A DNA stretch of 64,000 bases from Monoraphidium neglectum (GCF_000611645.1 NW_014013624.1:1-64000), one strand, 5' to 3'. Shown: positions 1 to 12,500, counted from the stretch's first letter. Translations and numbers: made by a program. Notes: generated by a model from the sequence alone, not told the origin.

Positions 1-209
1 GGGGTGGGGGGTGGGGTGGTCTGAGTGATGGGCCTCGCTTGTGTGTGCCTGCGTCACTACGCTGCATGAAGAGAGAGGATTGGGCGGAGTCATGCCAGCG
101 TGCTGGACCTGTTGCTTTGCGTTTGCCGCACTCAAGACAACCCAGCTGCGGCTGCCTGAGGAGTACCCCCGCGATCAACCACCGCCCCTTCCAAACCTCA
201 AATCTGCAG

Positions 210-1377
210 GTGTCCCTCGTCAAGGCCACCGCGGCCGACGTGATGCAGAAGCTGGGCAAGGAGGTGCCCTACAAGGTGAACAGGGCACTCAGCAACACCC
301 GCGTGAAGCTGCGCCCTCTCCAGCTTTGCTCGGCTGCTTGGCTTGGCCCTGCGCAGCTGCGCTGCATGCTGTGGTGTGGTCCCAGCGAGGTGTTGCCCAC
401 CACGCCCCTCCCCATCCCGCCTGCCTGCGGGCTGTCCCTGCAGGTCGGCACCATGATCGAGATCCCGCGTGGCGCCCTGAGGGCGGGTGACCTGGCCAGG
501 ACTGCGGAGTTCTTCAGCTTTGGCACAAACGACCTCACCCAGACCTGCATGGGCATCAGCCGCGACGACGCGCAGGCCAAGTTCCTGGCCCACTACATGA
601 AGGTGGGGCGCAGGGGTGTGGGCAGGGTAGCTGGTTCCATGGACAAGGCCCTGCTGGCCCTGAGCTGCGTCGTGCTGGTCGCTCAGGGGGCCATGGGCCG
701 AGCGGACGGCGTCGCGCTCAGCAGGCAGCAAGGCTGTTGGCATACCAAGGTTGCAGACAGGAGCTGGCTCGTTGCTCGTGCTGGCCGCCCTCGGGGCCCA
801 AGACTATTGTGCTGTTCCGGGCAACCTCATCAAACCTGCTCCTTGTCCCCCTCCCTCCCCTCTCAAAAAACAGACTGGCATCCTGGCGGTGGACCCCTTT
901 GAGACCCTCGACACCTTGGGCGTGGGGGAGCTCGTGCGCATCGCGGTGGAGCGCGGCCGCAAGACGCGCCCCGACATTGAGCTCGGCATCTGCGGCGAGC
1001 ACGGCGGCGACCCGGCCTCGGTGGCCTTCTTTGAGGAGGTGCGCACAGGGGGCTGACGCCGCCGCCAGGGGCGAGTGGCTGGCACGCTGCACCCCAGCAC
1101 ACATTGCTGCAGGGTCGCCCGCTTCCAAGCGTGATTAGCGCAGAAGCCTGCGCTCCGTGGGCGTGCCGTACAGCTATCGCACAACTGGCCGTGCATCACC
1201 GGGCAGGGCCATGCGACCCATCACGCTCGCAGGCTTGAACGCCTCCACGACCCCCCCTTCCTCCTGTGCACCCCCCGCCCCCAGGTCGGCCTGGACTACG
1301 TCTCCTGCTCCCCACTCCGCGTGCCCATCGCGCGCCTGGCGGCGGCCCAGGCCGTGCTGCGCGCGAAGAAGGCGTGA
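210..1377 (+). CDS. PPDK: Pyruvate, phosphate dikinase, C-terminal part (5' end outside window)
   Basis: The last four exons of a PEP-utilising dikinase: 210-275, 444-602, 874-1038 and 1285-1377, all phase 0, giving about 160 residues and a TGA stop. The protein carries the C-terminal PEP/pyruvate-binding barrel signatures [32 protein letters not shown] (its Cys is the family's catalytic acid) and [19 protein letters not shown] interconverts pyruvate, ATP and Pi with PEP, AMP and PPi, usually in the plastid or cytosol of algae. The N-terminal nucleotide-binding and phosphohistidine domains lie to the left of the window. Bases 1-209 look like the preceding intron, because nothing there matches the family and an AG acceptor sits at 208-209. 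Compared with bacterial enzymes the only oddity is TQTCMG where TQMTFG is usual. Confidence 0.93.
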
Positions 1378-2466
1378 GCGCCGCACACTGTGGAGGTTTT
1401 GAGGCACGCAGCGCGCGCTTGAGCGCGATGCACAGCGGCGCCGTCCAGGCGGCTGGCGCTGTCACACAGGGGGAGGCAGGCGCTTTGCTGTGGGGGCAGG
1501 CGCGGCCGCGATTGCGGTCCTGTAGTATTTCTTGGGTCGGATGCGCACTCTGTGTGCTGTGTACATCACCATGCGTATGCATGCGCACAGGGACTACGCA
1601 CCACACCACATAACTTTGGATATGTTGTGTGAGCTTTTCCTTGCCTTGCGGGTCCTTCATAGCCGGGGCTCCAGCTGGAGGCGACAGCAGTTTTGCAGCC
1701 CCCTACGTGGAGCCTGAAACAATGTGCAGAAACATTGGGGCCTCAGTCGGCGGTGACACGGCCCGGCTGTCGTGTGCGCCAACTTCCAGGCAAGAGTCCT
1801 GCCAAATTTTTGACAATCCTACTGCCTGCACGGCGCCACTGCCCGGGCAAAGCGGCCCGGTTTGGTTGTAGAACGGGGCGTTCTTTGAGAACAAGAGCCC
1901 CTTCACAGAACACAACATGTACGAAGGGCATCGCACACACACATACACACACAAGTACTTGCCAGGCACACCTGCTGCGGATCCAGGTGTTTGGGGCAGC
2001 TAGCATGTGTCCATTTTGCTTGCGACCTCGTCCCAATGTTTGTTGCACCTGTCTGCACAATGTAACCAAGCATCTCTCCTGCTGCTGTGCCTGGTGGGAC
2101 ATCGTCGTGGGGCAGGGCAACGACATGCCCCTGCCTCTAGCATATGTGCACAGCACTTCAGTCGTCAGGATGCAGGTCAAGGTTCTGGAGTCAACACGTC
2201 CCCGCCTGCCAACTTGCTGCCCACTGCCTGCATGATTCAGCATGTAGGAAAAATACAGATGCTTTTCAATTCCACCAGGCCGTGTCCTCACATGGAGCGC
2301 TTTGCACAACGCACGACGCAGTCACTCGAGAACCGTCTGTGCTGGCGAGCATGCTACCGTATAACATGCCCATGCAGTCGGCACTACTTAACAACATCTG
2401 AATTATAGTAACGAATCACAATTGAACGATCTCTGACAGGCTGGACACGCAGCTCACAGCAGCAAA
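1378..2466. other. Intergenic: 3' flank of PPDK and 5' flank of GrpE
   Basis: No convincing gene. It holds a short CA-rich tract near 1934-1953 and short chance open frames without family resemblance. GC content is lower than in the neighbouring exons, as expected for UTR and promoter DNA between two genes on the same strand. Confidence 0.6.
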
Positions 2467-4577
2467 ATGCAGCTCTCGGCGAGCCTCCAGCGCCGCGTCG
2501 CGGGCGCGAGGATCCAGTCTCGCAATGTGACATTCATCAGCCGCGCTCGCTTGGCGATGGTGTCTCCCAGGCACCCTCGCACCCTGTTGCTCAGGGCTGC
2601 CGGCGAGGTGAGGCAATTGGCGCCTGCATGCAAGCAAGAGCGCATTCAATTACGCACACGTGTTGCTTATGTGCCGTCTATGCTGGCAGAATCCTGCTTA
2701 TCGCCGCCCTCAGCCGCCCGCCGCCCGCGGCCTCCTGCCGTCGCGTGATGCACTGCCGGCCCTCCTTTGCGCCAATCTTACAGGAGGAGGCTGCCACTGC
2801 AGAAGCGAGGTGAGGATGATTGATAACAAGCATAAGCGCGGCAATGGTAGTGCGTCGGGCTGCATTCAACCGTCGGATGCTGGCACCGTGTGTCTTTTCA
2901 TCGAGGTTGTTCACAGCTCCGCGCCCACCCCACGTGTCCCCGCCTCTCTGCCATCCCAGCACTGAGGAGGCTGGAAATGGCACCGCTGCTGCTCCTGCTG
3001 CGCCGCCGCTGGAGCGTGCGCGTGCCGCTCTGGAGGCTGACGAGCTGGACAAGGCCACGCTGGTGGGTATCGAGGGATGGGGGGCAGGTGGAGATCTGGG
3101 TATGGGGCGGGGTGGGGGGGAAGGGGATCAAGAATGGGATCCTGGGGTGCGGAAGGGTGCAGGGAAGGAATGCATCCAGAATCTCCTGGGTGTCCGGGGT
3201 CAGCGGGAGGTGGGCAGCACAGCGCCTCCTAGAGTGGAGAAGCGGCGCATTCCTACGCCCGGCCGGCGGTTGCATGGACCCAATGGTTGTGCTGCTGGGC
3301 CAGACAGCGCAACAGGACGGCGCTTCAGTGCGTTGCTGTGACTACCGCCTGCATTTCCTGTGCGTGTGGTGTCCCTGCCACCAACAACCACCCAACATCA
3401 ACACCACAGGAGGAGGCCCTGGCTGAGCTGGAGGCCGAGCTGTCAGCGCTGCGGGAGAGCGCGGCAGCGGCAGAGGCGGAGGGGGCGCGCGCTGTGGCGC
3501 TGGAGGGCAGCCTGTCTGCCGCCAAGGACCAGTACCTGCGGCTGCAGGCCGACTTTGACAACTTCCGGCGCAGGACGGTGCGTGGCGTCAGAGGTTGGAC
3601 AGGCTTGGCTGAAAAGAAGAGCGGATGGCTGACGGATGGCAGCAGGTCGATGGGATTCATATGCTGTTGGTGGCAAGTGCAGTTGGGAACCGGGGTGGGC
3701 TGTTTTGGGTGAGTTTGGCCATGCCCATTCAGCGCGTTGCTGATTGCCTGCTTCTTCCTCACTCCCCTTTGCCCCCAGCCCACGGCCATACGGCCCCTTC
3801 TCATTCCATGACTGCATAACGAGCTTGCATGCTGCCGCCCACCCCCCTCAGGCCAAGGAGAAGGACGAGCTCGGCTCGCGCGCCAAGGGGGACGTGGTGG
3901 TGGGGCTGCTGCCGCTGGTCGACAACTTTGAGCTGGCGCGCACACAGGTGGGGCGAGGGGCAGGCGACGGCGGCAGAGCGCCCTGGGGCCCGGCAACCGC
4001 TGCACGTCTCAGCGACTTGGGCCTGCTGCAGCAAACCTCAACAGCGGGTGCGGCCCTGGCCTGGACTCGATGTGCTGTCCACAAGGTCCTGCTCACGATT
4101 CCGCCTGCCCCCCCACGACCCCGCCGTCCTGCGCCAGGTCAAGACCGAGACCGACGGCGAGGCCAAGATCCAGGCCAGCTACCAGGGGCTGTACAAGCAG
4201 ATGGTGGAGATCCTGCGCGGGCTGGGAGTGCAGCCCGTCAACACGGTGCGGCCCGCCAGCCTGGGGAGGGGGGGGGCAGCAGAGGGGCGCTGCGCAGCTG
4301 GGTGTACACGCGTGCGTGTGTGCTTGTGTGCGTGCTTTTTCGTTGCGCCACGCCGCGCATCGTGCGCCGCACGTGCCCTGTACGTCCCTGTTGTGTGCGC
4401 CATGACTCTGCCTGCCTACGCCGAGCTTGTCTGCAGGCTATGTGTGCAGCGCTGACTCGCACGACCACCCACCCCCTCCACCACTCCCAGGTGGGTTCGC
4501 CCTTTGACCCCAACTTCCACGAGGCCATCGCGCGGGAAGCCAACGACGACGTGCCAGACGGCACCGTGCTGCAGGTG

Positions 4578-4609
<32 letters not shown>

Positions 4610-4996
4610 TGTCTGCATGTTTTTTTTGGGGGGGGGAGGCTGACCGTGAGAACGGGGCCTGGGGCTGCTGCCGTCACGGGCTTCTGGCCAATCAATGGCG
4701 CATGTTAATCGCGCCGTGGCAGGCAGACTTCCATCCATACTCGCCAGACCCTGCCGGAGGGTGCCTCGCTCCCGGCTGCTAGCTTTCTGATCTCCCCCTG
4801 TTCCCGCGCCCCTCTCCCGTCCCACTTGCCCCCGTAGGAGTTCCGCAAGGGCTTTGCTATGGGGGACCGCCTGCTGCGGCCGGCCATGGTGCAGGTGTCG
4901 TTCACTGACAAGCCGGCGGAGGTGCCGGCCGCTGAGACGCAGGAGGAGGAGACGCCGGAGCAGCCGGCAGCGCAGCAGCAGGAGGGCCAGCAGTAG
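2467..4996 (+). CDS. GrpE: GrpE co-chaperone, organellar
   Basis: Nucleotide-exchange factor for an organellar Hsp70 (DnaK type). Eight exons: 2467-2607, 2784-2809, 2960-3062, 3410-3577, 3852-3947, 4138-4245, 4491-4574 and 4838-4996, total 294 aa with all splice phases consistent. The first 45 residues or so are Arg/Ser-rich without acidic residues, a transit peptide, which decides the start. A coiled coil (EEALAELEAELSALRE) leads into the GrpE core: YLRLQADFDNFRRRT, LLPLVDNFELA, YKQMVEILRGLGV, FDPNFHEAIARE and EFRKGFAMGDRLLRPAMV. The C-terminus is an acidic/Gln tail. Plastid versus mitochondrial targeting cannot be fixed by eye; chlorophytes have both forms. The intron after exon 7 opens with a (GTGC)n microsatellite. 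Confidence 0.95.
4577..4611. repeat. (GTGC)n tetranucleotide microsatellite
   Basis: About eight GTGC units right at the 5' end of GrpE intron 7, overlapping the GTGTGC donor context, followed by runs of T and G. Confidence 0.9.
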
Positions 4997-5543
4997 CGTG
5001 GGAGCAGCAAACATACAGCAGCAGTGGCGGCGGCTGCGTACGCGGCAGGCTTGAGGCGGCGCATGCGACGTTGGCCGGGTCGAAATGTAGAGAGCAGCAG
5101 CAGCGGTGCCCTTGGCCTCGGCCATAATTGTTGGCCGTCAGCGGGCGGGCCCGTGTCTCTATGCGATGGAACGGTTTGACTGTGTTGTGGAGCAGCAGCA
5201 GTGGTGGTGTTCAGTGCAAGGACATTCTCATGTGAGACTGGAGACTCAGGGCGCGCCTGATTTGCATTTGTGCCCGGCAGGGCGCACCCTCCACCTGAAA
5301 TAGGGTGGCGCGTCGCGCGAGGAGCCTGGTCGGGCGCGTTGCTCAGGTGGCGGTGCGGCGGTTTGGGATGTGTAAGAACCGCACAGTCTCGTGCTGTGTC
5401 AGTTGTGCGGTCATGGGGCCGGTTCTGTTTGTAGGACACGTGCCCGGTTCAGGGCGCGCGCAGCTTCTTGTGTTACAGGGTGACGCTGGTGCAGGGCTCC
5501 TGGTGCACGCCCCTCGCGCAGAGGCGCGCCAATGTGTGGAGAA
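4997..5543. other. Convergent 3' flanks of GrpE and the lumenal-protein gene
   Basis: No gene seen. The two neighbouring coding regions end head to head here. A TGTAA at about 5371-5375 is a possible poly(A) signal for GrpE. Confidence 0.5.
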
Positions 5544-6251
5544 TCACTCTGCGCTGGGCGCCCCTGCCTGCGGCGCGTCCGCGGCCGCCGACTCCACGGC
5601 GGGTGCCTCCGGCTCAGCCTGCGCAGCGGCTGCTGCGGCAGCTGCCTGTTCTGCGGCTGCAGCGGCCTCCGCCCGCCGCTTCTTGATGATGGCGGCCAGC
5701 TCCTGGAAATCACGGTTGCCCCCGCCTACGTGCCGCGTCAGAGCAGGTGAAGGCCGTGAGTACCACGGCGATGCTGATCGCATGAGCAGGGAAAATGCAT
5801 CGGGCCAGGCACCAGGCATGCGCACTACTGCGGTCACGGCGGCACTCACTGCCGTCGGTCGACGCGTCCATCGCTGCCAGCTGCTTCTGTCCGCCATAGG
5901 CCAGCGAGGGCTTTGGGTCAGGGGTGTGGGATGGTGACGAGCGCGTCATGTGGTGGGTTCAGTCAGCAGCGTGCTCTCGCCCTGTTAGGAGGCCGCCGCA
6001 TGCTGTCTGCAACGCGGACCATTGAAAGCCCTCCTCCCTGCTCTGCCACATTCCCAACCACCCTGTTTTCAAACGAGAAAGAGGAGTGGTTGCTGCACCT
6101 GTGGCCGAGCTGCCGCCGCCAGCAGGCCTGCGGCAATCAGGCCCACCGCAGCCACGCGCCGGGAGGGCGCCGCGCCGTCGGGCTTCAAAGCAGCCGCTCT
6201 CAGTGTAGTAGCACGTTGGCCACACGATGCGCTCATCCTATGCCCGAGCAT
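5544..6251 (-). CDS. Small predicted thylakoid-lumen protein, unrecognised
   Basis: Three exons on the minus strand, 6251-6099, 5910-5850 and 5725-5544, give about 131 aa (126 if the second Met at 6236 starts). Phases agree at both junctions (0 and 1). The N-terminus is transit-peptide-like, then twin Arg followed by a hydrophobic core (RRVAAVGLIAAGLLAAAA) and a small-residue site before YGGQKQL, the layout of a Tat-type thylakoid transfer signal. The predicted mature part is short: YGGQKQLAAMDASTDGS, GGNRDFQELAAIIKKRR, then an Ala/Glu/Gln/Pro tail. I do not recognise the family. Lumen targeting is an inference from the bipartite signal. Confidence 0.6.
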
Positions 6252-7344
6252 TGTGCGTTTCTCTGCGGGGCGCCCGGGGCCACTTTTTGAGCACGGAAAT
6301 GCCGTATGGCACACCGTAACGGAATTGATAATCACGTTATACACCACCGAGTCTTCCAGCTATCTGTGTACACCGTCTGGTGCACATTTTCGGGCTGTCA
6401 CCGGACGCAGCACTCGTGTCTCGTGTCGTCCCCAGCTAGGTACGGTGTTAGCAGCAGCAACAACCCTTCACAGGAAAAGGATTCCACAGGCAATGCCATA
6501 TTGCTAAGATCTCCCATGAATTGATTGAACAAGCAGATCCAGGGCGCCTGCCAGCCATGACACACACGTAGATGTTCCATTGTTGCAATCGCGCTGCTAT
6601 TGATGTGAGCTGTGAGCACTTGGTGTGCTACGGGAGGACTTCTCGCATTTGAGATCGCCATCTTACCCATCGTACAAATCTTCGTAAGCCGCAAGGACAC
6701 GCACACTTCAGGTGGACACGCACACTTCAGGTGCGTTGACCTAACGTTGACCCCTCCGGCCAAGCCGTCCCAGCCAGGTGAGTCGGCAAGTGTGGGTTAT
6801 GCGTTCGGATGTGATACAAAGCAATGACCTCATCAGCGCTATAGACCGGTCAGATCAAGCCACTGGGTGCGGGCCATGGTAAAAATACTGCTGGCGGTGC
6901 CATGCTGGACGACATGGAGATGGCTGATGAGGTTTTTGAGTGGGATGCCGAGGCTTCAACGCAAATTTCTCATTAGGCGTCAACCCGGGACGTCCTTGAT
7001 GACAGGGGCCACCGAAAAAAAACCACTTGTTGCGCGCCCAGATCACCGAACCAAGCGTTCAAGACAACTGCCAGCTCGACTTCGGCAGAACACTCGTGTC
7101 ACAACACGGCAGTATTGGGCTTCAGGCAGCGGCTCCTCACCCATTGGCAGACGAAGGGTGAACACAGCGACAAGTTCGTCGCCCTGTGCGGCGCCTTGTT
7201 ACTGTCGACGCTCGTATAGGTCCCTATCACATAGCTATCAGGTCGTCTTCAGGGCAAGGCTCGCTGGATCACCAAACAACACGGCAGGGCTCGCTGCCCT
7301 CCGGGAGGGTTAACTGCGGTAGACTTTGATACAGCTTTGCAAAG
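6252..7344. other. Divergent intergenic region upstream of the lumenal protein and UBC13
   Basis: Likely promoter DNA for the minus-strand lumenal protein and plus-strand UBC13. A 14-base unit (cacgcacacttcag) is repeated near 6697-6731. A reading stretch at about 7090-7225 (+) translates to VLGFRQRLLTHWQTKGEHSD and on to a TAG; it looks protein-like but has no start or partner exons that I can support. Confidence 0.4.
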
Positions 7345-8851
7345 ATGGCTGCAGCGCAGGCCGCTCAGCTGCCTCGGCGCATCATCAAGGTGGGCCGCGG
7401 CCCTTGCACGAACTTGAGCCAGGGGGCTTGTGCATGCATGCTCGTGGCTTTGGACTCAAATAAGCGGGGTTGGTTCGGCCGATCCTACGCAGGAGACTCA
7501 GCGGCTGCTGTCCGAGCCAGGTGAGCGACATGCCATGGCATGCGGGGCCGCCTTGCTTGGGCTCTGCGCGGCGGCGCTTCCTGCTGCGGCAGGTGCCTTG
7601 CGTCCGCAAGCCAGACTGCCACATCACTGCAGATTCAACGAGGGCGTCATTGCCAAGAAAGGCATGCGTATCATGGCTCTGTCTGGTTGCATGCTAAAAG
7701 TCGTGCTCGACATCGCGCTGACGCGCCGCCTCGCGCTTTCGCAGCGCCTGGCATCAGCGCCTCCCCCTCGGAGGACAACCTGCGTTACTTTGACATAATG
7801 ATTGCAGGGCCCAGCTCAAGTCCCTATGAAGGTGAGCTCCATTGCATTGTGTTGTTCGTCGATGGCAGGCCTGCTGGGTAGCTGGTCAGATGATGCTGCT
7901 GTGCGGAAGTGGCCAGTTGCATGCAGCGTCATGTGATATGCTTTCATGATGGGCTTTGCACATGCCATTGTGGTTGTAGGCGGTGCTTTCAAGCTTGAGT
8001 TGTTTCTTCCCGAGGACTACCCCATGGCACCCCCAAAGGTTGGTGCTATAGCAGTGGAGTTTGGCGCAGCGGAAGGCTTGGGCAGATCTGACCAGGCAAG
8101 ATGTTTGTGCTCCATGAGCAGCCGGTCAAACCCATTGTTCAGCTAGCGACATGTATTTGTTGTCTGACCCATCCTTTTAATATATTGCCAGGTGCGTTTC
8201 CTGACCAAGATCTACCACCCCAATGTTGACAAGCTGGGCCGCATCTGCCTGGACATCCTCAAGGACAAGTGGAGCCCTGCCCTGCAGATCCGCACCGTGT
8301 TGTTGAGGTGCGCAAGTGTTGGGCTTCATCCCCAAAGCAGGAGGGTTTCATAAGATCGTGGCACATGCAGACAATGGCCAACATGCAGACAATGGCCAGG
8401 TACTCCACCCGAGTTGGGGACACTTGCCACCGTCGCGCCAAGCAGGGGCGTTGAGCGCCCCCATCGCCCTAGTTTGAGTTGTTCAACGGGGTCATCCTTG
8501 TGTGTTGGTCCCACCCCGCAGCATCCAAGCGCTGATGAGCGCGCCCAACCCGGATGACCCCCTGGCTGAGAATGTGGCGAAGCACTGGAAGGACAATGAG
8601 CCGGAGGCCATCGCCACGGGTGAGGTTACAGGCATTTGCTGGAATGCCTGCATTCTCTCCTGACCGCAAACATAACGCGCTGTTGGTGGTGTGCGTTTGA
8701 CAGCACGCTTGGTCGGTGTGTTGCCAATTTTGTGGTGTTTCTTGCAGTTGTACTACACCTAACGATCCAATTTTCATGATGCTTTTGCTTCCCACTCTTT
8801 AATCCCGCAGCCCGTGAGTGGACGCGCCTGTACGCCCACGGCCCCACATGA
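7345..8851 (+). CDS. UBC13: Ubiquitin-conjugating enzyme E2, UBC13/UBE2N type
   Basis: E2 that, with an Mms21/Uev1-type partner, builds Lys63-linked ubiquitin chains in DNA damage tolerance and signalling. Seven exons: 7345-7389, 7493-7520, 7745-7831, 7980-8038, 8192-8307, 8522-8619 and 8811-8851; 157 aa, all phases consistent. Landmarks: LPRRIIKETQRLL at the N-terminus, [17 protein letters not shown], the HPN triad in [11 protein letters not shown], the active-site Cys in [14 protein letters not shown], then [17 protein letters not shown]. Length and sequence match the family closely with no missing core residues. Intron 5 carries an 18-base tandem duplication (8366-8398). Confidence 0.97.
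8366..8398. repeat. Short tandem duplication in UBC13 intron 5
   Basis: The unit acatgcagacaatggcca occurs twice in direct succession inside the intron between exons 5 and 6. Confidence 0.8.
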
Positions 8852-9568
8852 TGATTGGCAAGACTCGCCTCATGTGTTCAGCAGTGGGTCAGTGTTCAGC
8901 CGTCACTGTTTGCGCCAGCTGCGGGCTGTTGAAGCGGTTTCAGCGGGGACGCGTGGTGGCGGCATCTGCAGCAGGCAGGGTAGTATGCGGCTTGTCCACC
9001 TGTGCTGTCTTCCATGCCCCGATCTCGCGATGGTGTGGTCTTTCCGTGGTCGTCTTGCATCGGTGCGCTTGGCTGCTATGCCGTCGCGGCCTTCGCCACG
9101 ACCTCAATCTGCAATTGGCTTTCTTGTGTATGGCCGCACGTGTACGTGTGTGTACGTGTGCACACGCGCAAGTGTGTCATGCCAGTGAGACGGGCCAAAC
9201 GCCCGCCATCCGCAGGCAGCGACATTTCGGCAAACCGTACACATGCATATTGAAGAGTGTAATAAGGTGGAAATGTATCAGCCTCAGCCTTCTTCAGTGG
9301 CAGCCTCGCTGTGAGCCTGTGACGCATGCCACCTTGCTCTTCATGAGAGTTGCAGGACGGCTGAAATTCATGAGCAAGGCAGCGTGGCACAGTCGGTGTC
9401 GGTGTCGCAGTGCCCTGACAAAATCACGCTGGGTTGCTTCCATCCGTCACACCGTCTGTCTTCGTTTCGTTCCCTTCCCGGTGTCCGCTGTCATTGGTCG
9501 CTCGATGGCCTTTGCAGCACCCATCGATCTGAACTGCTAGGCCCGAGGGACACAAGTAGGATATTGCA
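8852..9568. other. Intergenic: UBC13 3' UTR and ataxin-2 promoter
   Basis: Short open frames on both strands only, none with recognisable protein. It contains a short GTAC/GTGT-rich stretch around 9138-9165. Confidence 0.5.
9258..9262 (+). terminator. Candidate TGTAA poly(A) signal of UBC13
   Basis: TGTAA, the chlorophyte poly(A) element, about 400 bases after the UBC13 stop. That would make a long 3' UTR, so the assignment is tentative. Confidence 0.35.
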
Positions 9569-12500
9569 ATGGAGGCCCTTGAGACGCCTGCGGTGGCCAA
9601 CGGCGCCGGGGTCGCTCAGGGGAGCCCAAGGGCACTTGCAGCGGTGGACGGCCAGGAGCGGCTCCTGTTCTTTGCCTCGGTGCTCATAGGGCACAAGGTT
9701 GAGGTGCAGGTGAGCCTCGTCGGCTAATGATCCCTCGTGGAGAAGCGGGATTGTGATCAAGCCCGCCTGGTTTGCTGTTGGAAGGGCCGCGCTCCGCCGC
9801 GCCACACTCTGAGCTTCCCGCGCCCTCCATCTCGCAGACTCTTGACGGTGTGGTGTACGAGGGTATTTTCCATTGCATGAAGCTGTCCGCCGGCGCGCGG
9901 CACGTGGTGCTGCGCTACGCCAAGATCGTCCGCGACCCGACGCTTACAGCTGATGGGCTTCAGGAGCTGGCACAGCGTCCCGATGAGACTAAGGTGGTCA
10001 TTTCGGATGTGCTGGCGTCGATCGTCGCCAAGGACGTGCGCATGGCGCCGGAGGACCTCGGCAGCGAGGCGTTTGGTGATGTTGGATTTGAGACAGACTC
10101 GGCCATTTCGCGCGGCCGCGGAGGGTGAGACACCTCTGGGAAGATAAAGGCTGCCCGCGCATTGCTCACCCGCCGATATGGGCCGCCCGCGTATTACGCT
10201 TACTGCTGTAGTTGGCGGATCCAATGGTGTGGAAGGGCAACAGCGGCTCTGCATGGCAGCCTCGAGGGCATGTGGAGGGTGGCGAGGCTGAATCCAGCAG
10301 GTTCCCCGCTGCCCGAGGCCAACAGCTTCTCGTTGCCGGCGTGCCTCTGACCCTGTGCTTCACAGGATTGCCGGGCGTGAGCTGGTGGCGTGGGTGCCTG
10401 ACGAGCCGGCAGATCCAAGCCTGTTTGCGTTGGAGGACGGCGGGGACGGCGGCTGGGATCAGTTTGCAGTCAACAAGGTGCGGTCGGTCGGGTAGAGGGT
10501 GGGTCCGCGGGATCATCCACTACGCAAGATGACGGGCAGCAGAGAGGCCGTGGCAAATCAAGCACTTTTAATGCTACGCTGGGCAGTGGGCCTCAAACAG
10601 GCCGTGCAGCGCGATGCAGCCCGTGGCAGGGATGGCAGTCATGGTCACTTATCGTTCGCCTCACCACGCTGCTGCACCGCCCCCCCACCCTGACCCCACC
10701 AGGCCCTGTACAATGTGGAGACGACCTATGAGGAGGAGTTCTACACGACGCGCCTGGACCGCGACCGCTGCGCCATCAGCGAGGCGGAGGCGGCGCGCAT
10801 CGCGTCTGAGATTGAGCGCGGTGACACAACCAACCTGCACCTGGCAGAGGAGAGGGGCCAGCACGTGGATGACTCGGGGGTGCGCTGCGGCACAGGGCAG
10901 GGCGCGGGGCGAGGGGCGCGGCAGCATGAATTTGCAGGGGTTGTCACCACGGAGCAGGGCGCTGCTCACACAATGCAGTGGGGCCTGGAACCTTGCGCCG
11001 GCTGTGGGCATGCCCACACCCTTGAGCTCGCAGCCTGAGAGGTGTTGCCTTCCAGGGGCTGCACGGCCAGGCTTCCACCCTATCGCACACATACCCCGCC
11101 CCTGTCAGCCGGGGTCCGCCCCTTTCTTGTCAACGCGCTCACCCCACCTGCGCTCTGTCCCGCCCCCTGTGCAGCTTGACGAGGAGGCCAAGTATTCTGG
11201 GGTGCTGCGGCCGGAGGACGTCGCGCGCATGCGCGCCCACCCACAGCAGCAATTGCAGCAGCAGCAGCAGCGGGGTGGCTCCAACGGCGCCATCCCGCGC
11301 CCAAGCAGCGGCCCAGCCTGGGGCCGTGCAGGCGCCGGTGTCGCGGCCGTCTCCGGCGCGCCGCCACCGCCGCCACGCAGCGCGCCCGCGTCGGCGCCCG
11401 TTCCGGTGCCCGCGCCGCCCCCGCCCCTGGGCGCCGCCGGCGGGGCGCCCGCGGCGGCTGGCAGCCCCGCGGTGCGGTCGTCCCCCATCGACATCAGCGG
11501 CCCCCTGGAGGCCCGCAAGGAGGCCAACCGGCTGCGCATGAGCATGACGGGCAAGAAGGACCGCTCCAGCCCCTACGGCACTCCCAAGGGCGGCCTGAAG
11601 AGCCCTCTGACCAGCCCCCTGGTGGGGGACCCCATGAAGGTGGCGGCACTCAACCTGGAGCCGGGGGTCAGCAAGGTGGGGGCGGGGGGCGAGAGCTGGG
11701 GGAGGGGGATGAGCGGAGGCTACAGGGGCGTGGAGTGGGCCGTTTGTGTGGGGCTGGTCAGGGCCCGAGTGCAGAGCGAGGTGTCCCGCGTGCACGGCAA
11801 CCTGGCGAGCAGGGGTTTGGTTGGACAGCAAGGGTCCACGTCGGTGCCGAGGTCCCTATTTGCTCCTTGACACACATCAAGTCTCAGCCTTCCCGATAAC
11901 TTGACCACTGCTGCACGGACTCCCTTCTGCTGCTGCCCTGCCCCCCCCCTCCCCCCTCAAACACACGCGCAAAATGCTGGCCTAACACAATGCTGGCCTG
12001 GATCACGCGACACCCCCGCTCCTCGTTCAGATGCCGAACGAAGTGCTGGCCGAGTTTGGGAAGTTCAAGAAGAGCCTGGAGGAGCAGCGCAGGGCCGAGG
12101 AGATGCGTGCCATCAAGAGCACACTCACCGCCTCCCTGCAGCGCACCAGCGGCGACGGCGGCAGCGGCAGCGGCAACAGCAGTGCTGCAGGCGCGCCGCC
12201 GGCGGGCGCGGGCGCGGGCGAGGACGGCGGCGTGGGGGCGGCGGCGGGCAGCGGCAAGCCGCCGCAGGCGCCTGTGGCGCCAGCCGGCGCTGGGGGCGAG
12301 GCCAAGAAGTCGTCTTTCAAATTCAACCCCAATGCCAAGCCCTTCTCCCTCAACGTCAACGCCAAGCCCTTCGTCCCGGGCACCAGCGGCGGCGGCAGCA
12401 GCGGGGGCAGCGGCGGCGGCGGGCTTGCGCCGGCAGCACCCGCCGTGCGGCAGCCGGCGGTGCCCATCCCGGCGGGCAACATCGGCGCGCCGCCCGGACT

